Made by a program: the position numbers and the translations under genes
Shown here: piece after piece, positions 1 to 10,221 of the stretch
Layout of the letters: each line of letters opens with the position of its first letter
Position numbering within the stretch: the stretch's first letter is position 1
Notes under the pieces: model-generated
The model's database searches: none
Told to the model about the DNA's origin: nothing
The model's input: only the letters and a program-made list of their open reading frames with translations
Origin: Desulfolutivibrio sulfodismutans DSM 3696
Lineage (GTDB): Bacteria > Desulfobacterota > Desulfovibrionia > Desulfovibrionales > Desulfovibrionaceae
Length of the DNA stretch: 64,000 nucleotides
Assembly (NCBI RefSeq): GCF_013376455.1
Contig: NZ_CP045504.1
Coordinates: 868,001-932,000, forward strand
Direction: 5' to 3'

Positions 1-635
1 GCCAAAACCAACATCGCCGCCTTGAATGAGATCGAGACCACCTCGCCGCATACGGTCAAGGACAATGCGACGGATGTCCTGGCCGAGATACGCTCCTTGG
101 ACGGGCAGAACACGGAAAGCACCCACACCATCTACGTCCAGCGTGTAGAGGCCGCCGCCGCAGGCGGCCTGATCGCGAGGTCGCGCGGTTCGCGGCCGGA
201 GGCTGGCACCGGGTGGCCGGGCTTTTACCGGGATACGGCGGCGGCGACCGGCGTCCGGCCATCCTGGAAGACGGCGAATTCGTGGTCAACAAGTCCACCG
301 TGCGGCTGTTCGGCCCGGATCTTTTCTATGCCCTCCAGGATGCGGCGCGAAGCGGCCTGGGCGCTTTGCGCGACCAGGTGCGCGGGGCCTTGCGCGTCCC
401 AGGGTTTTCCCTGGGCGGGCTGGCGTCGGCACGTATCCGCGAGGCCACGCGACCCGTCCTGTCCTTGGCCACCGGCGGTCTGGTTCCAGCATCGGCCACG
501 GCCGCGACCATGCCGGACCTGGGCCGGGTGGTGCTTGAGATCGGCGGCGCGGACGTGCCCGCATACATGTCCGCCGACATGCTGGAAAACCTGGAAAGCG
601 CCCTGCGCCGGGCAAAGCTCACGAGGAAGCTGTGA
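1..635 (+). pseudogene. Phage tail tape-measure protein, C-terminal end, frameshifted
   Basis: The window starts inside this gene. The first frame reads from base 1 (AKTNIAALNEIETTS...) to about base 175. The sensible reading then continues one frame back, through LLPGYGGGDRRPAILEDGEF and a segment ending in ALRRAKLTRKL at the stop at 633. GYGGGD followed by a glutamate-rich ILEDGEFVVNK stretch is the usual C-terminal signature of siphophage tape-measure proteins, which set tail length and line the tail tube. The switch corresponds to loss of one base near 175-180. The downstream gene starts on an overlapping GTG at 632. The family assignment is good; whether the frameshift is real or a consensus error cannot be told here. 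Confidence 0.7.
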
Positions 636-1012
636 ACTCCCTGGCGGGCATCGACCTGGAAGATCTGTCCTGGCCGGGAGAGCTTTCGCCGTATGGACTG
701 GAGGCCGAGGTGGACGTGACCCTGTCCGGACGCCCGGTCGTCTGGGAGCGGCCGCGCCAGGGCGGCAGGCCCATCGACCTGGCGGGCGGCGCAAACACTG
801 CCTGGCTGCCGCGCGCGACACTTCTGGCCCTGCGTGGACTGGCCGACATCCCGGGCGGTGTTTTCGACCTGGCCTGGGACGGCGAGATCTACCGCGTCCG
901 GTTTCGCAACGAGGACGCCCCGGCCATCGAGGCTGAGGCCGTCCGGCCCGGGCCGGGCATCCCGGCCGCCATGAAGTACCGTAATATCGTCATCAAGCTC
1001 ATGGAGGTTTGA
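632..1012 (+). CDS. Phage tail-associated protein, unknown
   Basis: This 126-residue protein begins at a GTG that overlaps the stop of the tape-measure gene (GTGA arrangement), so its translation is probably coupled. It begins NSLAGIDLEDLSWPGE and has no signal peptide, membrane segment or catalytic motif that I recognise. Its position directly after the tape measure is where siphovirus-like phages place the distal tail or minor tail protein, and that is the best guess for its role. The reading frame is intact, unlike its two neighbours. It ends four bases before the next start codon. Confidence 0.65.
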   Translation: MNSLAGIDLEDLSWPGELSPYGLEAEVDVTLSGRPVVWERPRQGGRPIDLAGGANTAWLPRATLLALRGLADIPGGVFDLAWDGEIYRVRFRNEDAPAIEAEAVRPGPGIPAAMKYRNIVIKLMEV

Positions 1013-1015
1013 AAT

Positions 1016-2429
1016 ATGGCCGTCGAATCCACGGACATCCTACTGCGAAAGTCGGAGCTGCAAACCAACGTGGCGTCCCTCAACGGCGGCCGCCTGGGGC
1101 GTCAGGCCATCGTACATGGCGTGCGCCATGCGTTGCTGCCCCGGGTGTCCAAGGCCGAGCGCCTGCCGGGTTGACCAGGGTCAGAAAGTTTTTCGTTTGC
1201 AATGAAGCGGCCAGCAACGATCCGGCCTATGACATGCGGATTTTCCTGTCGGCCTGCTCCGTGGCCGGGGACGGTTACGCCCTGGGCCTGGGCAGCCAGG
1301 CTGACAAGGAAAACGAGATCAATACGGTCTGGTGCGGCGTGGGCCAGGTCGCAGAGGAAGTCGAGGCCGGGGGGAACACCGTCTCCCTGACCATGGAATC
1401 CGCCGACATGGAGTTCCCCAACGGGGGATATCTCATTTTGGCCGACAACCTGTACGGCGGCTGGGTTCCGGAGCTGGTCAACGTCGGCGACTCGCTGGAA
1501 TACGACGAGACCGACTACAAGTGGCGCAAGATCGCCAACGTGCCGGATATCACCTGGCCCCGGGGCATCTTTCTGGGGAACGACGTCATCCTGTGCAACC
1601 ACCGCTACGGCACGGTCGAAACCCTGGATCTGGCCGATAACCTGCACGAGGCCGAGCAGATCGGCTCAGGCGACGGAGTCAATGCCACGCCCACCCTGAC
1701 CCGGCTGTCCCACAACGCCAACGGCGTCTGCGGCCAGCCCGGCAAACGGCCGGTCGTCACCGCCACCTGCGGCGGCGTGGCCCGCACGGTGGCCGTGGGC
1801 AAGACCGGGGCCTGCTCGGGATACTGCTCCGGCGGCCAGCTCAACATGGCCACGGGAGAATGGACCACTCCCATCACCTGGACCAGCCCGCCGGACAACG
1901 GCACGTCCGTCGCCTGCACCTACCGGGAGCTGTGCTACAGCTACAACGGGCTGGTGGCCACGGTGCAATTGGCCGGTCAGGTGGCCAACGCGCACAGCAC
2001 GTCCGCCCACGGCTGCGCCTGCGTCTACGCCGCCGAGGTGGCGCCGGTTGTGCTCGACTGGGTCGAGACGTCCACGGCTGGAACCTACGACGAGGCGCGT
2101 ATCCCCCGGAACTGAACAACACGGGGACGATATTTGAGACCTGGACCCTGACATTTACCTCCGAAACGGCATTCTCCGTGTCCGGGGCGACGGTCGGGGC
2201 GGTCGGCTCAGGCGCCCGTGCATCGGCCTTCGCCCCGGTCAATCCCGCAACCGGAACCCCTTATTTCACCCTGAAATCCGCCGGATGGGGCGGCGGCTGG
2301 GTCAGCGGCGACAGCATCGTGATCCAGACCGCCCCGGCTGCCGTGCCGGTATGGATCAAACAGGTCGTTCCAGCGGGCATCCCGGCTGTGTCGCATAACT
2401 TCATTCCTGTCGAATTTCATTTCGAGTGA
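1016..2429 (+). pseudogene. Phage tail protein broken by two frameshifts
   Basis: The natural start is ATG 1016 (MAVESTDILLRKSELQ...). That frame stops at about 1172 after KAERLPG. The protein clearly continues one frame back as GLTRVRKFFVCNEAASNDPA and runs to about 2103, then shifts back once more to LNNTGTIFETWTLTF and ends at 2429. Both shifts fit a single lost base: a G near 1165 and one C in the C-run at 2103-2107. Restored, the product would be about 470 residues. I see no catalytic motif. Its place between the tape measure and the hub-like gene suggests a minor tail or baseplate component. The Cys-containing stretch in the second half (YCSGG, HGCACVY) is unusual for a tail protein. 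Confidence 0.6.
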
Positions 2430-2904
2430 GCGAACCCATGCCCGCCGGAATGATCGCCATAGTCCCCACCGCCACCCTGGCCAGCGTCGTCGGTCTGCCC
2501 ATGTACGGTCTCCAGACCCTGTGCGGTGTCCAGGAGGCCCCGGCCTGGACATGCCTCGCGCCGCTGCCCAGCGGCCTTTCCGCGCATCCCGGCGTGTACC
2601 CGGCCGTGGAGGCGTATCCCTCCCTGCCGGGCATGCGGGGGTCGTGCCGCAAGTACAGGACGCCGGAGAATCCTTTCCGGGCACGGGGCTTGGCAACCAG
2701 GGCCTGCGCGGGCTGATTCTGCAAATTTCCGCCGAGCGTGTCGGCCTGCGGGGGCTGGCCCTGACCGTATCCGGCGAAACGGCCACCGGCATCGCCGGGC
2801 TGGTCGAGCACCGGGACGAGGCGGCCCGGCCGGGCCGTCTGGTCGCCCTGGCCTCGCCTGTCACCGATGAATCCGCCATCTATCCCACGGGGCAGAACCG
2901 ATGA
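2426..2904 (+). pseudogene. Small phage tail protein, frameshifted
   Basis: Translation would start at GTG 2426, overlapping the previous stop, and give SEPMPAGMIAIVPTATLAS. After about 2640 the frame that makes sense is one base back (VVPQVQDAGESFPGTGLGNQ) and runs to the stop at 2902, overlapping the next ATG. Adding one G to the GGGGG run near 2638-2642 would restore a protein of about 159 residues. The sequence is rich in Gly, Ala and Val, with no recognised domain. Its position next to a hub-like gene suggests a baseplate part. The frame reconstruction is convincing; the function is not known. Confidence 0.55.
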
Positions 2905-4295
2905 GCACGCCGTCTCTCTTTCTCGATGGGTGGGACGTCCTGGGCAGCGTGACCGAGATCCGCGCCGAGTGCGCCCGGAACGAGCACGCCCGGATTTCTT
3001 TCACATCCAGCGATGGCGACCTGTACCCGTTGTGCGACCCTGGCCGGAATCCAGGCACGGCGCGTCTGGTCCTGGCCGTGGGCGGCCGGGAAATACGATT
3101 TCTCCTGGAGGAACGCTCCGGCGACGAACGCATGTTCACGGTCTGGGGCCGGGGCCTGACGGCCCTGCTTGACGCGCCGCACGCCTCCGAATCCATCCAT
3201 GCCCTGGGCAACCGGCTGGCCTCGGCGGCGGCCGTGGAATTGGCGGCCCTGGCCGGGCTGTCCCTGGCCTGGACGGCTGCGGACTGGTTGTTGCCTCCAG
3301 ACTGGACCCATGACGGCACGCCGCTTTCTGCCCTGCTGGAACTGGCGGGCTCCGTGGGCGCGGTCATGGAGCCCGGCGACGGCGCGTCCCTGATCGTCTC
3401 GCCCGGCTGGCCGGTTCGGCCCGTGGACATGCCCGACGCCACGCCGGAGATGTCCTACGACAGGGACGATCTGACGGACATCGCCGTCGAGCGGATCGCC
3501 GGAAGCGGCCACGATGCCGTGGAGGTGGTCGGCTACAGCGAGACCGTGACCACGCCCCTGGCCGTGGCCGTCGAGGAGGATACCCCCGGCCGGGGCCAGA
3601 CCCTGCATCTGCGGGTGACCTGGCCCGGCGGCGCGCGTCCCGCCGGGGCCACGGTGTCCTGCACCGATCCCCGGGCGGCCGTTCTGCGCCTGGCGGCGGC
3701 CGTCACCGAGGAGGTCTCCGAGACCGTCGTTTTCGCGGCCGGGCAGGCCTCATGCGCCTCCCCGCCCAGCAACGTCAGCCGTGTGTCCTTTATTGGCGAT
3801 CCGTCCACCGGGACCGTGGCCGTCTCGGCCGACGGCATGGGGCTGGTGCTGGCCGATCAGGACGGGGCCGTGCTCGATGCCGAGCATGTGGCCGATGTGA
3901 CCTACGAGACCACGTTCGAGCGTTACGAGGTGCGCGGCCACGACGTGGCCACCCTGGCCATCACCGTGGCGGTCGCGCCGTCCCTGCCGGACGTCACGGT
4001 GCGCGTGGTCATGGGCCAGGGTCAGGTCGAGGCCGATCCCTTGTCCCGGCCCGCCCTGACCGGCGAGGCCGCCGCCGTCGCCGCCGGAACCGCCTGGCTC
4101 GACGACGCCCGCTACGACCGCCAGACCGTCGCCGCCACCGCCCCCTATCGCGATGCCGCCCGGCCCGGGGTGCTGGCCGCCCTGGTCAACGAGGCCCTGG
4201 GGCTGTCCGGCGTCTGGCTGGTGACCCGGGCGGATGTGGCTTTGTCCGGTCCTCGGGTCGTCAACGAACTGGAGATGGTGCAATGCCTGGTCTGA
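2901..4295 (+). CDS. Phage baseplate hub or tail protein
   Basis: This intact 464-residue protein starts at an ATG sharing bases with the previous stop (ATGA). It has no signal peptide and is mostly beta-rich and acidic by composition (LFLDGWDVLGSVTEIRAECA near the start). Size and position, upstream of a short beta protein and the fibre genes, match the hub protein that caps the tail tube in Mu-type and siphovirus tails. No clear sequence signature was recognised, so hub is an inference from gene order. The C-terminus (VVNELEMVQCLV) overlaps the next gene by 13 bases. Confidence 0.65.
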   Translation: MSTPSLFLDGWDVLGSVTEIRAECARNEHARISFTSSDGDLYPLCDPGRNPGTARLVLAVGGREIRFLLEERSGDERMFTVWGRGLTALLDAPHASESIHALGNRLASAAAVELAALAGLSLAWTAADWLLPPDWTHDGTPLSALLELAGSVGAVMEPGDGASLIVSPGWPVRPVDMPDATPEMSYDRDDLTDIAVERIAGSGHDAVEVVGYSETVTTPLAVAVEEDTPGRGQTLHLRVTWPGGARPAGATVSCTDPRAAVLRLAAAVTEEVSETVVFAAGQASCASPPSNVSRVSFIGDPSTGTVAVSADGMGLVLADQDGAVLDAEHVADVTYETTFERYEVRGHDVATLAITVAVAPSLPDVTVRVVMGQGQVEADPLSRPALTGEAAAVAAGTAWLDDARYDRQTVAATAPYRDAARPGVLAALVNEALGLSGVWLVTRADVALSGPRVVNELEMVQCLV

Positions 4296-4534
4296 CCCAG
4301 TATTTCGCAACGCCGTCGGCCTCCTCGCGCGGGGTCGTGGCCGCCCGGCTGGCCGACGGCCGGTACCTGGTGCGCTCCGACAGCCGCGAACTGACGGCGG
4401 TCAACGCCACGGATGGGGACGTCAACGTCGGGGCGCGGGTGGTCCTGGACCGCTCGGCGACAGCGCCGTGCATCGTGGCCGTGGTCTCCCTGGGGGACGG
4501 ACCAAACGTCAAGGAGGTCGTTGTCCGTGGCTAA
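4283..4534 (+). CDS. Small phage baseplate or tail protein, unknown
   Basis: An 83-residue protein starts at ATG 4283, inside the end of the preceding gene, and overlaps the next one by 8 bases. It reads MPGLTQYFATPSASSRGVVA... and alternates short hydrophobic and charged stretches typical of an all-beta (OB-like) fold. There is no membrane segment. It is probably a small structural baseplate piece translated together with its neighbours. No family was recognised. Confidence 0.6.
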   Translation: MPGLTQYFATPSASSRGVVAARLADGRYLVRSDSRELTAVNATDGDVNVGARVVLDRSATAPCIVAVVSLGDGPNVKEVVVRG

Positions 4535-5303
4535 AACTACCATCGCCGTGACGTTTGCGGCTGCCGCAGCGGACGCGCCCCTGCTCAAGCTGGTGCTGGA
4601 CAGCGAGACGTCGGGGAGCCTGGTGCATAACCAGACGGCCTATCTCCGGATGTACAAAAATCCCATGACCTTGGAGCCGCTCCCGTCCATCTCCCATGGC
4701 AGCCTGTCCCGGCAGGGCTTGCGCCGGGAACAGATCACCGAGACCGTGGCGTTCGCCAACACCGACACGGCCGGTCTGTCCGCCCCGGCCTCGCAACTCT
4801 TTTCCTGGCAGTGGATCGGCCGCGACCTGGGCGACCTGCGGCTGTCCGCTCCGGAGACCGTGGCCTGCGGCGTGGCGGGCTGCGGCGCGGCCCGGGTCAC
4901 CTACGAAACCGTCTACGAGTCCCTGGCCGTACTGGTCCCGCGCGGCCTGCCCGGCCTGACGGAGACCGACGTGGTGGTCTGCGCCACGGCGGTCGATCCG
5001 GCCACCAATGAGGAAATCGTGGCCACCCTGGCTCTGGGGTTCGGGGATGCCAGCGGGACCGACGATCCCGACGATCCCGACGATCCCGAAACCGTGGTCA
5101 TCCGGGTGGTGGATTACACCACCGGCGATCCCGTACCCGGGGCGCGGGTGACCGTCGATGGCGTGGCCAGGGGACGGACCTCTGCCGACGGGAGGGTAAG
5201 CGTGGGCGTGTTGGCCAGCGGGGCCCACACCCTGGGGATTGCCGCGTCAGGCTACCACGATACCGGCGTGGATGAATTGCACAACGAGACATTTACCTTA
5301 TGA
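4527..5303 (+). CDS. Phage tail protein with C-terminal Ig/CarboxypepD-like domain
   Basis: This 258-residue protein starts at GTG 4527, overlapping the previous stop. Residues 1 to about 175 are a structural domain of unknown family. A linker of three DDP repeats, from three in-frame copies of GACGATCCC at 5061-5087, then joins a domain of about 75 residues: VIRVVDYTTGDPVPGARVTV, followed by G-x-T-x-x-D-G-x-V and SGYHDTGV. That pattern is typical of carboxypeptidase-regulatory-like or invasin-like beta sandwiches, which bind carbohydrate or act as spacers. The gene sits directly before the tail fibre and overlaps it by four bases, so a role at the tail tip is likely. The frame is intact. Confidence 0.65.
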   Translation: MAKTTIAVTFAAAAADAPLLKLVLDSETSGSLVHNQTAYLRMYKNPMTLEPLPSISHGSLSRQGLRREQITETVAFANTDTAGLSAPASQLFSWQWIGRDLGDLRLSAPETVACGVAGCGAARVTYETVYESLAVLVPRGLPGLTETDVVVCATAVDPATNEEIVATLALGFGDASGTDDPDDPDDPETVVIRVVDYTTGDPVPGARVTVDGVARGRTSADGRVSVGVLASGAHTLGIAASGYHDTGVDELHNETFTL

Positions 5304-8300
5304 GCACGGAGATTACGGCCTATCTGTGCCGCGAGGGCACCGCCGCTATCGACGCCACGGGCGTCCGGGTGGATGTGCTCGGTTCCGGAGAGCCCGTCCA
5401 GGTGGGCACGGATGACGACGGCCGCCGCACGGTGGACGTGGCCGTGCTGCGCCATGGACAACAGCCCGTCCGGGAGGTCGTGGCCCAACTCTATCAGGTC
5501 GGACTGGTCCCGGCCTTTGGCTGGCCGAACGCCACCCTGGCCTTTGAACGCACCCTGGCCAAGCGGCCGGGAGAGTACACCCGCGACGACACATGGAGCA
5601 TCACCTTCACCGTGCCCGATGCCTGCGAGTTCTGGGCCTGGGGCCTGTACCGCTGGTCCGGAACCCCTGGGGCCTGCTGCTCCTACATGGATACCCCTAT
5701 CGCCCTGGAACTGCCCGGGCTGCCGTCCTCCAAATCCCTGCCGTTGTCGCGATCCGAGGCCGCGCCCAAGGCCAACAAGAAGCATTCCTTTCAGCTTTCC
5801 AACGCCGACCTGTACCCCGGCGACCTGTATTGCCTGTACGCCAAGGTCCGCCTGCCCGGGTCTGAAACCCAGGTCGAGCGCCGCCGGGTGGTGGGGCGAG
5901 GCGACGGGGAATCCCTGGCCCCGGCCCTGGATGACCTTGGCGAGGTCGTGACCGGCCCGGTGCGGCTGCACGCCAGGTGTGCGGGACAGAGCCGCTACCG
6001 GGTCGTGGACGCCTACGACTCCCTGGGCGGCACAGGGGGAGAATTGGACATCCGATCCGGCCGCTGGATGAAAGACGTGGCCTGGTCCTCGCCTCCCGAT
6101 GCCGATGCGCCCATCCTGGCCACCTACACGGCCGTGGTGGCCACCTACGGCGATCCGGTCACCTATCCCATCGCCTCGGCGGTGTTCGGTTCGCCGTGCT
6201 TCACCGGCGGCCGGGTGCTGACCGCCTACGAGGTCGAAGACGGCTACGAATACGACGTCCAGACGGCGGCCCGGGCCGAGAGCGGCCATTCGCTGGGCAT
6301 TGTCAGGGTCCGGCCGTCCGACAACCGCCGGTACGCCATCGGCGAATGGGTGACCATCCACATCGATTCGGCCCAATGCCGAAACATCCGTCCAGGCGTG
6401 GATTTCGCCTGGGTGGTGGCCGACGCGGGCACGACAGGCGGTGCGAAGCCGAGCATCGTGCCTGTCTCCGTGGACGGCTATCCGCGCCTGGGAACGCCGG
6501 GCCAGGGCGGCAGCGTCGATTATGGGACGCGCGGGCAGGATGCCTTGCAACGGGCCCGCATCTATACCGGCATGATTGTCGAGATCCACCGGGATCGCGA
6601 TCCCGTGACGGCGGACGTGTACCTGGCGGCGTTTGGTCGGGTGAACGGCGTGCGGTTCTTCTACCACTGCGAGGCCGACAACGACCGCAACCAGACCGAT
6701 CCCGAGTTCATGGCCGATGCCCATTCGGCCTTTGATGCGGATGACATCGTGCGGGTGCTGCATGTCGGCGGCCGCCGCTTTGAAACCGAGGCCGTGACCG
6801 GCGATGACCTGCGGGTCATCGGGTTTGCCGACGGCAAGGCCCGGCCGTGCGTGAAGCAGTTCCTGCTCTTCTACAAGTCCGGTGGGACAGCCAAGATGGC
6901 GTCGTTTGGTTTCACGGACGGACGGCTGTCGGTCCTCCGGCACGGCGACGCCGAGAAACAGGGGTTTTCAGGCATCACCGACCACCTGGTGACGTATGAG
7001 AAGGAGTTGCGTCCGGATAGCGCGGAATCCACAAGTATCCTTATGGGGGTACCGTTCGAGATTGCAGACGATGAATGGACGTATACGGGGTTTGACCCGG
7101 TGTATACTGATCCATACTATTATGCGTACAAATATCACGATGCGGAGTTATCCACGCGTGAAATGCGTTATGGAGTCATGACAGGGGGAGGATATCTCTC
7201 TCTATCGGCGGGGGGAACCCGTTTTGTGGCACAGGGTTTTCATATACAGGGGGGGATGTACTTTTTTTGACAAAGAACGGTCCGTGTACACTTCGGGAAT
7301 CCTTTACGACGTAGTGACATCATACATCTTGGACATAGTCGAACTTGAGGTTGTCGGCACCGCTCAAGGCACCTTGTCCTCGCCTGTCCTGTTTGTGACG
7401 CCTGAAAATATTGCATTGTGCACATCCCAAACAGGGGGGTATGGTGCGTACCCTCCTGGGCTGATCATGGAACCTGTCTCATCTTATTCCGCGTTGTTGC
7501 CGTCCGAGCATGTGGGCATGGGGTGGATCCCAGCATACACTCCACGCTACAAATTGCCGGGGCGTTTTGTCCCGGGAACGACGCCGATAGGAACAACATA
7601 TTGCGATGCCATGGTAAGTTGGAGGTTAGAGAATAGCCCAGGACATTTGGTATCCATTGATGGAAGGCGTACACGAGTGTTGTCCTCTGCGGAGATAGGG
7701 TCGAATTCGGGGGGATGTACCTATAAACGAATTCAGAATTGGTATTTGTGGGATATGATCAACAGGTCTGGGGTGTCCGAGACAATCGCGAGTGTCAGCC
7801 TTGATGTCGGATACGGCGGTGAATTGAAATTCCCGGCGTATATATACGAGGACCAAAACACATTGCAACTCGGTTATTTTCGCACCGTAGTCGACAGAAA
7901 TATTACGGGGGTGGGTCGGATCCACTGTATTCGCATATGGAGATAACTGTTTCTGTCAATGGGGATGAGGTCGCGTCGGGATATCTCGATTTTTTTGATC
8001 CCCTTGTGCAGGGGGGAACAGCACGTCAGACGGAGTGGAGCCCCAGGTTTTCCCGATGCAATTCCCGTTTGGGGTGAACGAGGGCGAGGTTTTTTTTCTG
8101 AAGACCATCAATAAATTCTCCTACAAGGAAGAAAATTCGGTCTTGTATTCCGGCACGATGCGCGCCGCCCCGGCGGATATCTCGAAATCCCTTGGAACTC
8201 CGTTTGGGGATTATGTGCTGTCCGCCACCTCCCGTCCCATGGGTTGGACCCAGATCCAAACCGAAGACAACGCCCACGTCCTCCAGGGCGTTCTGATCGT

Positions 8301-8934
8301 CAACGACGAGACCTCCGAGGTTATGGACGCCATGCTCTGGCATAACGGCGACCGTATCGAAGCGTCCCTGGCAGCGGCCCTGGGGTGCGAGGTCACGGAC
8401 CTGTTGGGTGTTTTGTATCTGCCCCAAGCCTCCATGGGGGGCGGCGGCGATCCCTCCTTGCTGCCGGATGAAATCAACAGCAATGGCCCGGATGGGTTCC
8501 AAGAATTTTGCGAAGCCTATCCTGGACATCCGTCCTGCACATACAACGGATGCAAGACGGTCGACTACGCCGATGATCTACGAACCACGCTGCAACGCAT
8601 TAATGATGAGGTCAACGCAGCGCACGCATATCAATCAGATGCTGCCCTCTACAACAAGCTGGAGCACTGGACCGTCCTGGGCGATGGTCAGTCCGGCGAC
8701 TGCGAGGACTTTGCCCTGACAAAGGTTGGAGCCCTGATCGCGTCAGGCATCCCGGCCGGGGCCATCAAACTGGTTGTCGGCAAGGCAGGCAACGGAGAAG
8801 GGCACGCCTGGGTGGAGGTGCAGACCACCAACGGGAATTACGCCCTGGACATCAACTATACTTCGGTCAAACCCACCAGTTCCCTGCCCTATACCGATGT
8901 GCAGCGGCAGTATGACGGTGTCTGGTGGCTCTAA
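5300..8934 (+). pseudogene. Tail fibre with C-terminal transglutaminase-like peptidase, frameshifted
   Basis: One long gene can be traced through four frames. ATG 5300 opens a frame running to about 7260. It continues one base forward (KERSVYTSGILYDVV) to about 7915, then one base back (MEITVSVNGDEVASGYLDFF) to about 8040, then one base back again to the stop at 8934. The switches sit at a T7 or G7 run, a GGG and a CCCC, so single homopolymer indels explain all three. Restored length is about 1,210 residues. The end carries GDCEDFA (Cys codon 8701), GHAW (His codon 8804) and ALDIN (Asp codon 8848), the Cys-His-Asp triad of the bacterial transglutaminase-like cysteine peptidase family. The rest is beta-rich and fibre-like. 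Its middle is much more AT-rich than its surroundings. Confidence 0.65.
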
Positions 8935-8944
8935 GGAGGATGCT

Positions 8945-9349
8945 ATGGCGGACCTGATCTATACCGACGGCAAGCGGCGCATGTTGGCGCATCTGGCGGG
9001 CCAGCCCCTGAAAATCATGCTGCTCGGCGCAGGATACGAGCCCGACGCGGCCCATGCCGTCCTGGCCGACGTGGCGGCCCACGAGATCGTCGGCGAGGGG
9101 TACGCCGCAGGCGGCCAAGCCCTGCAAAACCTCGCGGCGCAGGCCGTCGGCGCGGGGGCCATCCTGGCGGCGGACGCGCCGCTGTGGCCCGACTCCTCGA
9201 TTTCCGCGCGCTACGCCGTGGTTTACGACGCCACCGAGGGCGGCGACGGCCCTTTGCTGCGGCTCTTCGATTTCACCGAACTCAAGACCTCGGATGGTGG
9301 TCCGTTCGAAATCGTCTTTGACGCGACCGGCGCGATGGGGCTGGCGTAG
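8945..9349 (+). CDS. Phage protein, unknown
   Basis: A 134-residue protein starts at ATG 8945 behind a strong ribosome site, AAGGAGGA at 8933-8940. It opens MADLIYTDGKRRMLAHLAGQ and contains VAAHEIVGEGYAAGG. The N-terminal half resembles small phage proteins placed after tail fibres, but I do not recognise the family. There is no signal peptide. The frame is intact and high in GC, in contrast to the preceding fibre tip. Confidence 0.65.
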   Translation: MADLIYTDGKRRMLAHLAGQPLKIMLLGAGYEPDAAHAVLADVAAHEIVGEGYAAGGQALQNLAAQAVGAGAILAADAPLWPDSSISARYAVVYDATEGGDGPLLRLFDFTELKTSDGGPFEIVFDATGAMGLA

Positions 9350-9356
9350 GCGTCCC

Positions 9357-9914
9357 ATGTTTATGTGGTCCGACTGCCCGTCTGCCTGGGTTGACCGCCC
9401 GTCCGCCTGGCTGCCGCTTGGCCAGGGCGTGACCGTCGCCGCCGGGCCTGTTGCAGGCACGGTCCTGGCCCCGACGGCCTGGGTCAAGGGCGGCGCGACG
9501 ATCCAGGTGGGATCGGCAGCCGTCGTGACCGCTGCCCCGCCGGGTGTGGTCCGGATCGGGGCGACGGTCCAGGTCGGGGCGGCCCTCGCCCATGCCCTGG
9601 CCCCGGCGGCCAGGATCGCTAGGGGTGTCTCCATCCTGGCCGGGGCAGCCGTGGGCATGCTTCTGGCTCCGGCGGCGACGGTGCGTTTGGCGGGCGTGAC
9701 GATCCAGGCGGACGGGCTGGTCCTCGTCGCCGTCGCCCCCGCCTGTTTCGCGGGCGTGGTCCGCCGGGAGTGGATCACCGGCCGGGACGGGCAGGGCTCG
9801 GTATGGGCCGCCTCGCCGCTGACCCGGGAGTGCGGTTTTGCCAGCACCGTCACCCGGGAGATCACGGGGACGTCGGCCGTGGAGTTGATGGAGTTTACGG
9901 AGGTGACGCAGTGA
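9357..9914 (+). CDS. Phage protein with low-complexity beta repeats
   Basis: This 185-residue protein starts at ATG 9357 (MFMWSDCPSAWVDRP...). The central 110 residues are a loose repeat of Ala/Val-rich strands separated by short Gly-containing turns (GATIQVGSAAVV, GATVQVGAALAH, GVTIQADGLVLV). The C-terminus, from WITGRDG, is more complex. Such repeats fit an extended beta structure in a tail tip or fibre accessory. It ends by overlapping the next GTG. No enzyme motif is present and the family was not recognised. Confidence 0.6.
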   Translation: MFMWSDCPSAWVDRPSAWLPLGQGVTVAAGPVAGTVLAPTAWVKGGATIQVGSAAVVTAAPPGVVRIGATVQVGAALAHALAPAARIARGVSILAGAAVGMLLAPAATVRLAGVTIQADGLVLVAVAPACFAGVVRREWITGRDGQGSVWAASPLTRECGFASTVTREITGTSAVELMEFTEVTQ

Positions 9915-10210
9915 GCACCGACAAGATTTATGTGGATGACGTAGGCACGGGGATCACCGTGGACTGCGTGTCTACCCTGGAGGGCGTGACAGAGGCCGCG
10001 TTGCTCGTTCGCAAGCCCGACGGGACTGAAGTTTCCTGGCCTGCGACGATCATTGCAATTGACGGGGTCAAGCGGTTTTTACGCTACGTCACGCACGCCG
10101 GAGACCTGGATCAGCCGGGAACGTATAAGGTGCAGGCCAGGGTGCTCGTGCCCGGATGGACGGGTCGGGGCGCGACGTTCAAATTCAAGGTTTACCAGCA
10201 TTTCAAATAA
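9911..10210 (+). CDS. Small phage protein, probable beta-sandwich
   Basis: A 99-residue protein begins at GTG 9911, overlapping the preceding stop. It reads STDKIYVDDVGTGITVDCVS and ends in YKVQARVLVPGWTGRGATFK. The spacing of strands and the YKVQAR ending look like a single immunoglobulin-like or BppU-type domain, which phages use as fibre or neck parts. This is a fold impression only. The frame is intact. Confidence 0.6.
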   Translation: MSTDKIYVDDVGTGITVDCVSTLEGVTEAALLVRKPDGTEVSWPATIIAIDGVKRFLRYVTHAGDLDQPGTYKVQARVLVPGWTGRGATFKFKVYQHFK

Positions 10211-10221
10211 CGGTGGATGAC

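Noticed and set aside
5061-5087. Three GACGATCCC units as a phase-variable repeat
   Set aside because: A nine-base unit keeps the frame, so copy changes would only alter linker length.
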